Below, one piece after another: positions 1 through 5,022 of a DNA stretch of 5,216 nucleotides. The notes beneath the pieces are model-generated. The model had not been told where the DNA came from and did no database searches. It worked only from the letters and a program-made list of their open reading frames with translations. Numbering within the stretch: the stretch's first letter is position 1; every line of letters starts with the position of its first letter. This DNA comes from Clostridia bacterium (GTDB lineage: Bacteria > Bacillota_A > Clostridia > Oscillospirales > CAG-272), in assembly GCA_017395725.1 (NCBI GenBank), contig JAFQOB010000037.1:1-5216 (forward strand). The letters are read 5' to 3'. The position numbers and the translations under genes are program-made.

Positions 1-1435
1 ATACACCCGCATCTAAAAGCACTTGTCTAAACACTTCGCCGACTTCCTGTTCAATAATCTGTCTTGCGTTATCCTCGCAAAAATCGGGGTGTCTCATAAG
101 CACTTCCTTTGCCCACTCTGCGTGTTGCACAAGCTCGGGAGTAGCAGTCAAGTCTTCGCCGTTTAACATTGCCCTTTCAAGAGTTACAAGCTCCTTCGAC
201 AATCTTGAGGGAAGTACTGCAAGTCCCATTACCTCGATAAGTCCGATATTCTCCTTCTTAATATGGTGAAGCTTTGAATTCGGGTGATACAAACCAAGCG
301 GTCTTTCTTCTGTCGTAAGGTTGTTTCTCAAAACGAGGTCACATTCATACACATCACCACGTTTTCTTGCAATAGGAGTTATCGTATTATGCGGTACACC
401 CTCTGTCTCTGCAAATATAACCGCATCTTCGTCGCTATATCTTCTCCAATTCACAAGCACGTAATTACAACATTCAGACAACTGCTTTCTATCCCTTGAA
501 GCAAGTCTTATTACAGACATAGGCCATTTTACAATTCCTGCTTCAACTTCGGGATACTTGTCTATCTTAAATTCAGTCTCTATAGGCGACTTCTCCATAG
601 CAAAAGTATACTTACCGCCCTGAAAATGCTCGTGGCTGAGTATTGAACCGCCAACTATGGGCAGGTCTGCATTTGAGCCTACGAAATAATGAGGTAAATA
701 ATCAATTATATCAAACAGCTTTTCAAAAACCGTCTCGTCAATCACCATTGGAATATGCTCAAGGTTAAACACAATACAATGCTCGTTATAGTAACCGTAC
801 GGCGAATACTGAAGCTGCCAATCTTTACCGTCTACGGTAACGTTAACAGGTCTGAGGTTCTGTCTCGCCGGGTGATTTACTCTACCCGCATAACCCGCAT
901 TCTCCGCGCAAAGCTGACACTTCGGATAGCTTGCAGACTTCTGTAATTTTGCCGCCGCTATATCTCTCGGGTCCTTTTCGGGCTTCGAGCAGTTTATCGT
1001 TATATCAAGCGTACCGAATTCACAGTCATAAGTCCACTTTAAGTCCTTTGCTATTCTTCCCGCACGTACGTAATTTAACTTCTTGCTAAAATCAAAATAC
1101 CACTCTGTTGCTTCTTTTGGAGACTTTTCATATCTTTTTCTGAATTCTCTGTTAACCTCTCTCGGCATTGGAGTAAATACTCCCATAAGCTTCGTATCAA
1201 AAAGGTCTCTTGAGTTTGCTGTATCTTCAATTATGCCCTTTTCTACCGCATAATCTACAAGAGGCTTAAGTATCAAATCTATATCGTCTGCCGTACCGTC
1301 TCCCTTACATTCCTGCCATTCTTCAAGTCCCAACACGTCAATCAAAAGGTTCCTTACCACAAATTCATCTTCTGCTGCGATTAAACTACATCTTTTTCCA
1401 TAATCTATAAGTGTCTGCACCTTTTCGTAAATCAT
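1..1435 (-). CDS. galT: Galactose-1-phosphate uridylyltransferase, class II (Firmicutes type), 3' end cut by window edge
   Basis: Cytoplasmic Leloir-pathway enzyme that moves UMP from UDP-glucose to galactose-1-phosphate, giving UDP-galactose and glucose-1-phosphate. I translated 478 codons by hand without a stop; the frame leaves the window at base 1. Firmicutes GalT proteins are about 490-510 residues, so only a short C-terminal tail is missing. The active-site block reads GGSILSHEHFQGG, with the catalytic histidine pair at His268 and His270 (S-H-x-H-F-Q is typical of this class; the class I enzyme has HPH). A second family block, CQLCAENAGYAGR followed by NHPARQN, starts at Cys173 and has a CxxC pair (173/176). 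The start is ATG at 1433-1435, beginning MIYEKVQTLIDYG, with AGGAG at 1443-1447 seven bases upstream. The gene is divergent from an AraC-type regulator, the likely controller. Arginine is almost always AGA/AGG (25 of 27). Family assignment is secure from motifs; the class II label rests on the SHEHFQ block and length. Confidence 0.95.
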   Translation of the reverse strand, partial: MIYEKVQTLIDYGKRCSLIAAEDEFVVRNLLIDVLGLEEWQECKGDGTADDIDLILKPLVDYAVEKGIIEDTANSRDLFDTKLMGVFTPMPREVNREFRKRYEKSPKEATEWYFDFSKKLNYVRAGRIAKDLKWTYDCEFGTLDITINCSKPEKDPRDIAAAKLQKSASYPKCQLCAENAGYAGRVNHPARQNLRPVNVTVDGKDWQLQYSPYGYYNEHCIVFNLEHIPMVIDETVFEKLFDIIDYLPHYFVGSNADLPIVGGSILSHEHFQGGKYTFAMEKSPIETEFKIDKYPEVEAGIVKWPMSVIRLASRDRKQLSECCNYVLVNWRRYSDEDAVIFAETEGVPHNTITPIARKRGDVYECDLVLRNNLTTEERPLGLYHPNSKLHHIKKENIGLIEVMGLAVLPSRLSKELVTLERAMLNGEDLTATPELVQHAEWAKEVLMRHPDFCEDNARQIIEQEVGEVFRQVLLDAGV

Positions 1436-1476
1436 ATAATCGCTCCTTTTTTACTAATAATGCTTCATCTGTCTAT

Positions 1477-1504
1477 ATTTTATCATATCAACTATCAACA
1501 ACAA
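1477..1504 (-). promoter_or_regulatory. Probable galT promoter
   Basis: Read on the minus strand, a -35-like TTGTTG (1499-1504) is separated by 16 bp from a -10-like TAAAAT (1477-1482). This would place the start of transcription near 1470 and give a leader of about 35 nt before the galT ATG. An overlapping alternative is TATGAT as the -10 with a TTTATT -35. The spacer holds a tandem 7-bp repeat. The -10 is good and the -35 is weak, which suits a gene that needs an activator such as the neighbouring AraC-type protein. That link is inference. Confidence 0.5.
1486..1499. repeat. Tandem 7-bp direct repeat in galT promoter
   Basis: TATCAAC occurs twice, back to back, at 1486-1492 and 1493-1499, and is preceded by a partial copy TATCA at 1481-1485. 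It fills the spacer between the proposed -10 and -35 of galT. Direct repeats near a promoter are the usual layout of AraC-family operators, but these half-sites are short and only 7 bp apart, less than one helical turn, so the role is uncertain. Confidence 0.4.
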
Positions 1505-1547
1505 ATAAACATTATTCAAGTAAATATGCACAAAATTAAATTAATTG

Positions 1548-1576
1548 TTGAAATTTTCCATAATTTCATATATAAT
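1548..1576 (+). promoter_or_regulatory. Promoter of the AraC-family regulator gene
   Basis: TTGAAA (1548-1553) and a perfect TATAAT (1571-1576) are separated by an optimal 17 bp. Transcription should start near 1583, giving a short leader with AGGAGG at 1594-1599, seven bases before the ATG at 1607. A 20-bp inverted repeat lies across the -35 and spacer, so access by RNA polymerase could be blocked by a protein bound there. Confidence 0.75.
1549..1568. promoter_or_regulatory. Candidate operator: 20-bp inverted repeat over the regulator promoter
   Basis: TGAAATT (1549-1555) is followed after six bases (TTCCAT) by its exact reverse complement AATTTCA (1562-1568). The repeat overlaps the proposed -35 and fills most of the spacer up to the -10 of the AraC-type gene. 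Symmetric sites of this size in this position are typical of dimeric repressors. In such AT-rich DNA a 7-bp arm match can occur by chance, so this is a candidate only. Confidence 0.4.
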
Positions 1577-1606
1577 ATTATACAACAAGCGTTAGGAGGT
1601 TAAAAA

Positions 1607-2464
1607 ATGTTTGCAAATGCGGCTTATCTCGGTGTGCCTCACGAGGATATTGTTGATACGACCCGCCCCTTGTTGGTTACTGCTGCGGGAAACTACCGTA
1701 TGCACAAAAACTACGTCTACGAAACAGACCGTCCTCAAGGGAGAGGGGATTATCAATTGTACTACGTCGCCTCGGGTAAAGCTCACTTCTTCTTTGACGG
1801 AAAAGAAAAAATCATCTCAAAAGGAAATATTGTTCTCTTCCGCCCCGGAGACCCGCAAAAATACAACATCTATGCTTCTGAAAAACCTGAAACCTACTGG
1901 GTTCACTTTACGGGCGGCGAGGTCGAAACTCTCCTCGACCACTACCGTTTTCCAAAAGGGGAAAGCCTTTTCTATACAGGCAGTTCACAGGATTATCAGC
2001 ACATATTCGGGCAAATGATTCGTGAGCTTCAATTGCGCCGCACAAACTTTCAGGACCTTCTTTCCCTCAATATCAGAACCCTTTTACTTATGATTAACCG
2101 ACATTTGACTGAAAGTAAAAACGCAAGGGCTCAAGTCCTTGACGAAATAGAAAAATCCATACATTATTTCAATGAAAACTATAATAAACCCATAATCATT
2201 GAAGACTATGCGGAACAGCACCTTATGACACCCTGTTGGTTTATTCAAAACTTCAAGCAGCTTACAAAAACAACCCCTATGCAATATATAGTCAATCTCC
2301 GTCTCACCAACGCTATGAATATGCTCGAAAACAAAAACTATAATATAGCCCAAATTGCCTCGGCTGTAGGCTACGACAATCCACTCTATTTTAGCCGACT
2401 TTTCAAAAAGCATACGGGGCTTTCCCCCTCTGAATACAGAAACAATTTGCAAAAACAAATATAA
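1607..2464 (+). CDS. AraC-family transcriptional regulator with N-terminal cupin sensor domain
   Basis: DNA-binding regulator of 285 residues, the usual length for cupin-type AraC proteins. Residues about 20-110 form the ligand-binding cupin (AraC_binding-like), including the YxLYYVxSGKAHFFFDG pattern (from Tyr49), the KGNIVLFRPGDPQKY turn (72-86) and the YWVHFTG strand (97-103). Residues about 178-282 are the double helix-turn-helix domain: first HTH near 195-217 (IIIEDYAEQHLMTPCWFIQNFKQ), second near 245-267 (YNIAQIASAVGYDNPLYFSRLFKK), closing with the family signature GLSPSEYR (271-278). The start at 1607 has AGGAGG at ideal spacing. The product is divergent from galT, and such proteins usually sense a sugar and act on the adjacent sugar gene, so control of galT is likely but inferred. 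Arginine codons are unusual beside the neighbours: 11 of 15 are CGN, against 2 of 27 in galT. An intrinsic terminator follows the stop directly. Confidence 0.93.
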   Translation: MFANAAYLGVPHEDIVDTTRPLLVTAAGNYRMHKNYVYETDRPQGRGDYQLYYVASGKAHFFFDGKEKIISKGNIVLFRPGDPQKYNIYASEKPETYWVHFTGGEVETLLDHYRFPKGESLFYTGSSQDYQHIFGQMIRELQLRRTNFQDLLSLNIRTLLLMINRHLTESKNARAQVLDEIEKSIHYFNENYNKPIIIEDYAEQHLMTPCWFIQNFKQLTKTTPMQYIVNLRLTNAMNMLENKNYNIAQIASAVGYDNPLYFSRLFKKHTGLSPSEYRNNLQKQI

Positions 2465-2465
2465 G

Positions 2466-2502
2466 AAAAAGACAGCTTACTCTGAAATAAGCTGTCTTTT
2501 TT
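2466..2502. terminator. Bidirectional intrinsic terminator between regulator and pnuC
   Basis: A perfect 14-bp stem, 2466-2479 against 2488-2501, encloses the 8-base loop CTCTGAAA. The core is GACAGCTTA / TAAGCTGTC, flanked by an A run on the left and a T run (2497-2502) on the right, so each direction ends with U residues. It starts two bases after the stop of the AraC-type gene and serves the convergent pnuC as well. Unusually, the last seven sense codons and the stop codon of pnuC lie within the hairpin. Confidence 0.88.
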
Positions 2503-3157
2503 GCATTCTTCTCCAATTTACAAATCCGTACAAATCGTTTACAAGAAAAACTATAAAGCATATTATAACCGACACATACGATATATCTTTTATTGCGGCA
2601 AGTACCCAAAGCACTATCAACACAATATCATTCGATGCATACGCTAAAGCAAAATACGGACTTCTTCTAAAAGTTAAATATGCGGCAATAAAGCTGGTCG
2701 TAACCGATACGGTACTCGGTATTATATTTGCAGTATTAAAATATTCCAATATAAAATAAAACACCACCGTAACCGCCAATGACAACACCCCTAAAAATGC
2801 AACCTCTTTTTTATCTATACGGTTTACTGCCACCTCTGCCCTATTTCCTCTATATGGATTTTTGAGCCACGACACCAGTGCAACAACTGCCATCGGCAAG
2901 GTCATTCCAAGATACGTTATCATTTCGCCGTAATATGCAAAGCTATATGATATTACCCCATACAGTACGCTGAATATTATCATCAATATTTGCCCTATGG
3001 GGTTACCCTTTGCGTTATATATAAGAGAGGTTACTCCGATAACAGAGGCAATCAGCGTAACGTAGCTTTCTCTGTCAAAAGCAAAAAATGACACAACTAT
3101 GAGAATAACCGAGCCCAACCACAGCCCCAGTTCCGTATTCGTAAAATATCTTTTCAT
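2477..3157 (-). CDS. pnuC: PnuC-family membrane transporter (nicotinamide riboside or related vitamin/nucleoside)
   Basis: Integral membrane protein of 226 residues, a normal length for PnuC (NMN_transporter family). These proteins move vitamins or nucleosides, most often nicotinamide riboside, by facilitated diffusion with trapping by a cytoplasmic kinase. Seven or eight hydrophobic segments are visible, roughly at 12-27, 33-47, 54-76, 79-97, 117-138, 147-162, 168-189 and 193-211. Family features include the FRRSPYFALAYASNDIVLIVLW stretch (from Phe163) and the late NDLYGFVNW block (207-215). Related PnuT, PnuX and PnuN proteins carry thiamine, riboflavin or deoxynucleosides, and neither TPP nor FMN riboswitch cores are present upstream, so nicotinamide riboside is the default guess. 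The start ATG at 3155-3157 follows GAGGA at 3167-3171, nine bases away. The gene stands alone with its own promoter and an attenuator-like leader. Its 3' end is embedded in a shared terminator hairpin. Confidence 0.88.
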   Translation of the reverse strand: MKRYFTNTELGLWLGSVILIVVSFFAFDRESYVTLIASVIGVTSLIYNAKGNPIGQILMIIFSVLYGVISYSFAYYGEMITYLGMTLPMAVVALVSWLKNPYRGNRAEVAVNRIDKKEVAFLGVLSLAVTVVFYFILEYFNTANIIPSTVSVTTSFIAAYLTFRRSPYFALAYASNDIVLIVLWVLAAIKDISYVSVIICFIVFLVNDLYGFVNWRRMQKRQLISE

Positions 3158-3171
3158 TTTCCTATTTCCTC

Positions 3172-3228
3172 AAAAAAAGCATTCGCAAACACATCTTCAA
3201 AGACCTAACGACGTGTTAAACGAATGCT
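3172..3228 (-). terminator. Intrinsic terminator in the pnuC leader (attenuator)
   Basis: On the minus strand AGCATTCG (3221-3228) pairs with CGAATGCT (3178-3185), and an inner stem of about seven pairs, ACACGTC (3209-3215) with GATGTGT (3189-3195), allows one G-U pair. Seven T residues (3172-3178) follow at once, right before the pnuC Shine-Dalgarno. A full terminator placed between promoter and gene, with no gene ahead of it to terminate, is a hallmark of transcription attenuation. Confidence 0.75.
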
Positions 3229-3243
3229 CTTATTTTTCAGCAT
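3205..3243 (-). CDS. Possible 12-residue leader peptide upstream of pnuC
   Basis: An ATG at 3241-3243 opens a 12-codon frame, MLKNKSIRLTRR, that stops with TAG at 3205-3207 in the terminator loop. The frame covers the antiterminator loop and the 5' arm of the terminator, so a translating or stalled ribosome would change the folding. A weak GGG (3251-3253) lies seven bases upstream. The peptide is basic, with five Lys/Arg and a K-N-K triplet. The Shine-Dalgarno is poor and short ORFs are common by chance, so translation is unproven. Confidence 0.3.
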   Translation of the reverse strand: MLKNKSIRLTRR

Positions 3244-3279
3244 TTCACTACCCGGTGGCAGTTTTGTTTATTTTTGGGT

Positions 3280-3308
3280 ATTTTACCACAACAATACACC
3301 AATGTCAA
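3280..3308 (-). promoter_or_regulatory. Strong pnuC promoter
   Basis: A perfect -35 TTGACA (3303-3308) and a near-consensus -10 TAAAAT (3280-3285) are 17 bp apart. Transcription should begin near 3273, giving a leader of about 115 nt before the pnuC ATG. A strong constitutive-looking promoter followed by a terminator in the leader suggests that control is exerted after initiation. Confidence 0.8.
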
Positions 3309-3358
3309 CCTTTTTACTGAAACCTTTCAAATCTGCTTTTATGTTCAGCCATATATAT

Positions 3359-4144
3359 TTACGAAATATCTTTTTTATTATACTTGTAAAAGCCTATAAT
3401 TAAACTTACAACACCTATTGCTAAACCGGTTGCAAGGTATTCCCACTTCAGTGCCTTATCTCCTATAATCTGTGCGCTGTCAGCATAACCGAACGGTGTT
3501 ATATATTTCAAAATTTTTGCTTCTTCGGTAAGGTTTGAAATAATATTTGCGAAGTAAAATAACATTGCAAGTCCGAGCCCTATACCAAGTCCGTTACCCT
3601 TCAAAAATGCCGATATTCCAAAGGTTATCACTCCTATCTCAAGCTGAAGCAAAAGATATGCCAAAAATATCAGCACTATATTACCGATATCGACCTCAAC
3701 GTCAATTACGGCTATACACAAAAATGCTGCGCACACTACAACCAAATTCAGTAATATTATTTGGCAGAAAACCGACAAAAGCTTTTGCAAAGTTATTTTT
3801 ATTCTTGAAACAGGGTGTGAAAGCAAAAATTCCGCCGTTCTGTCCTTTTCTTCCTTTGCCAAAGCAGATATCCCCGCCAAAGCCGCAAATAACGCGCCCC
3901 CGAGCCCCAGAACGTTTCCGCACTCTATACCGAAATAGCCCATAAATTCGCCGAAGTTCAGCTTATCCATACCAAATGCCTGCGTAAAGCTTCCCATATC
4001 GGCAAACATATCGCTCATCTCGGTCATCTGCCCTTCCATTTCGGGATATATCATAATACTTACCGAAAGCATAAAAGCAACCACTATAGACCATATAACA
4101 AGCGATAGTCTATTCTTCTTCATCTCGTGAAAAAACAGAGTCAT
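3359..4144 (-). CDS. ABC-2-type transporter permease
   Basis: Membrane subunit of an ABC exporter, 261 residues. Six hydrophobic segments are visible near residues 14-33, 77-96, 122-146, 155-178, 185-205 and 236-254. The extracellular loop after the first segment is rich in Met and acidic residues. The cytoplasmic stretch KEEKDRTAEFLLSHPVSR (97-114) is characteristic of ABC-2 permeases of the ABC2_membrane_2/3 type and is the likely coupling contact with the ATPase. The ATG at 4142-4144 is two bases after the ATPase stop, with AGGAGG at 4155-4160 lying inside the ATPase coding end, so the two are co-translated and probably form one complex. The substrate is unknown: relatives export peptides, antibiotics or lipids, or act in stress sensing. 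No clear terminator follows. Confidence 0.88.
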   Translation of the reverse strand: MTLFFHEMKKNRLSLVIWSIVVAFMLSVSIMIYPEMEGQMTEMSDMFADMGSFTQAFGMDKLNFGEFMGYFGIECGNVLGLGGALFAALAGISALAKEEKDRTAEFLLSHPVSRIKITLQKLLSVFCQIILLNLVVVCAAFLCIAVIDVEVDIGNIVLIFLAYLLLQLEIGVITFGISAFLKGNGLGIGLGLAMLFYFANIISNLTEEAKILKYITPFGYADSAQIIGDKALKWEYLATGLAIGVVSLIIGFYKYNKKDIS

Positions 4145-4146
4145 TT

Positions 4147-5022
4147 TTAGTTTTCCTCCTTTGCATAGAAGTGCATAAAGCCCTCTTCCAAATCAATATC
4201 CGATACCGTAAAGTCTTCAAAATCGAGCTTACATAAGAGAGAAGTTAATTCTTTTGCGCTTCCCTTATATAAGAAGCTAACTATGTCGTTTTCCTGCTTT
4301 ATATCGATAATTTCTTCATTTGAAACAAACTCTTTCGTTCCCCTTAACACAACACGTTTTACGTCGGTATGTCCCAGCTTTTCAATACTGTCGCAAGCAA
4401 GAATCTTACCCTCTCTTATAACGGCAGCCCTTCTGCAATATTTACCTATTTCCGAGAGAACGTGAGACGATAAAAACACCGTCGCTCCCTCTTGATTTCT
4501 TTTGGTCAATATATCGTAGAATTCTTTCTGTATCAATGGGTCAAGTCCGCTTGTGGGTTCGTCGAGAATATAAAGCTTCGGCTTATGCTGCATAGCGCAT
4601 ACGATACCAAGCTTTTTGCGGTTGCCTAAAGAAAGCTCGTTGACCTTTTTGTTTACGTCAAGCTCAAGTCTTGTACAAAGCTCCTCGGCTTCTTTTTTGC
4701 AGTCGATTCCGCGAAGGCTCTCCGAAAGCTTTAATATATCCTTTACTTTCATTCCATTGTAAAACATAGTCTCCGAGGGTAAATATCCAACGTCTGCCAA
4801 TATCTCGGTTTTGTTTTTTACTATATCCTTGCCGAATATCGAAGCACTTCCCGAGGTAGCTGATATAAGCCCCAAAAGAGTACGTATGGTAGTGCTTTTT
4901 CCTGCGCCGTTAGGGCCGATGAAGCCGAAAAATTCTCCCTCTTCTACCGTTAAATTAACGTTGGTTATACCTCTTGATTTACCGTAAAATTTCGTCAGAT
5001 CGTTTATTTCAATTGCTTTCAT
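4147..5022 (-). CDS. ABC transporter ATP-binding protein
   Basis: Cytoplasmic ATPase of an ABC-2-type exporter, 291 residues from ATG 5020-5022. Motifs in order: Walker A GPNGAGKST (36-44), VGYLPSE at the Q-loop position (78-84, where the usual Gln is absent), signature LSLGNRKK (130-137, a variant of LSGGQ), Walker B LYILDE (150-155), D-loop SGLD (158-161) and H-loop His187 in FLSSHVLSE. Residues from about 220 form a C-terminal extension seen in BcrA/YtrB-like ATPases. An in-frame GTG at 5029-5031 would add three residues, but AGGCGG at 5031-5036 lies eight bases before the ATG and overlaps that GTG, so the ATG is preferred. The gene overlaps the upstream PH-like gene by 14 bases and is two bases from the permease, indicating a coupled operon. 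Catalytic residues are intact. The exported substrate is not deducible. Confidence 0.93.
   Translation of the reverse strand: MKAIEINDLTKFYGKSRGITNVNLTVEEGEFFGFIGPNGAGKSTTIRTLLGLISATSGSASIFGKDIVKNKTEILADVGYLPSETMFYNGMKVKDILKLSESLRGIDCKKEAEELCTRLELDVNKKVNELSLGNRKKLGIVCAMQHKPKLYILDEPTSGLDPLIQKEFYDILTKRNQEGATVFLSSHVLSEIGKYCRRAAVIREGKILACDSIEKLGHTDVKRVVLRGTKEFVSNEEIIDIKQENDIVSFLYKGSAKELTSLLCKLDFEDFTVSDIDLEEGFMHFYAKEEN

Larger units (their letters stand above)
3172..3262 (-). promoter_or_regulatory. Candidate riboswitch or attenuator leader of pnuC, class not recognised
   Basis: The leader holds, in transcript order, a hairpin ACTGCC-ACCG-GGTAGT (3247-3262), a hairpin AATGCT / AGCATT with a 10-base A-rich loop (3223-3244), and the terminator (3172-3228). 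The segment AGCATT at 3223-3228 is shared: it can pair back to 3239-3244 or forward to 3178-3183, but not both, which makes the two structures mutually exclusive. That is the mechanism of an expression platform. The upstream ACCGGGTAGTG stretch could be part of a ligand pocket or of a leader ribosome-binding site. By eye it lacks the conserved cores of TPP, FMN, preQ1-I, purine, THF and T-box RNAs. I cannot recall the NAD+-II (pnuC motif) consensus well enough to exclude it. Confidence 0.55.

Noticed and set aside
284..946. Short plus-strand open frames opposite galT (284-499, 755-946)
   Set aside because: They lie antisense to a clearly coding galT, have low-complexity or implausible translations and no ribosome binding site.
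1580..1600. CcpA catabolite-repression (cre) site near the regulator start
   Set aside because: The only CG-centred stretch, around AAGCGTT, lacks the flanking TG and CA positions of the cre consensus.
1592..2609. Alternative frames over the AraC gene and pnuC end (1592-1786 minus, 1611-2018 plus, 2084-2458 minus, 2403-2609 minus)
   Set aside because: They are shadows of the regulator and pnuC; their translations match no family and they lack start signals.
3158..3280. TPP, FMN, preQ1-I, purine, THF or T-box RNA in the pnuC leader
   Set aside because: None of the conserved core strings I know for these classes, such as CTGAGA with its thi-box partner or the T-box TGGNACC, is present.
3099..3320. 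Plus-strand frame of 73 codons across the pnuC start and leader
   Set aside because: It is antisense to pnuC and its promoter, has no ribosome site, and its composition reflects the complementary strand.
3547..4465. Frames over the ABC genes (3547-3945 plus, 3702-3923 minus, 4283-4465 plus)
   Set aside because: They are antisense or out of frame with two strongly supported coding regions.
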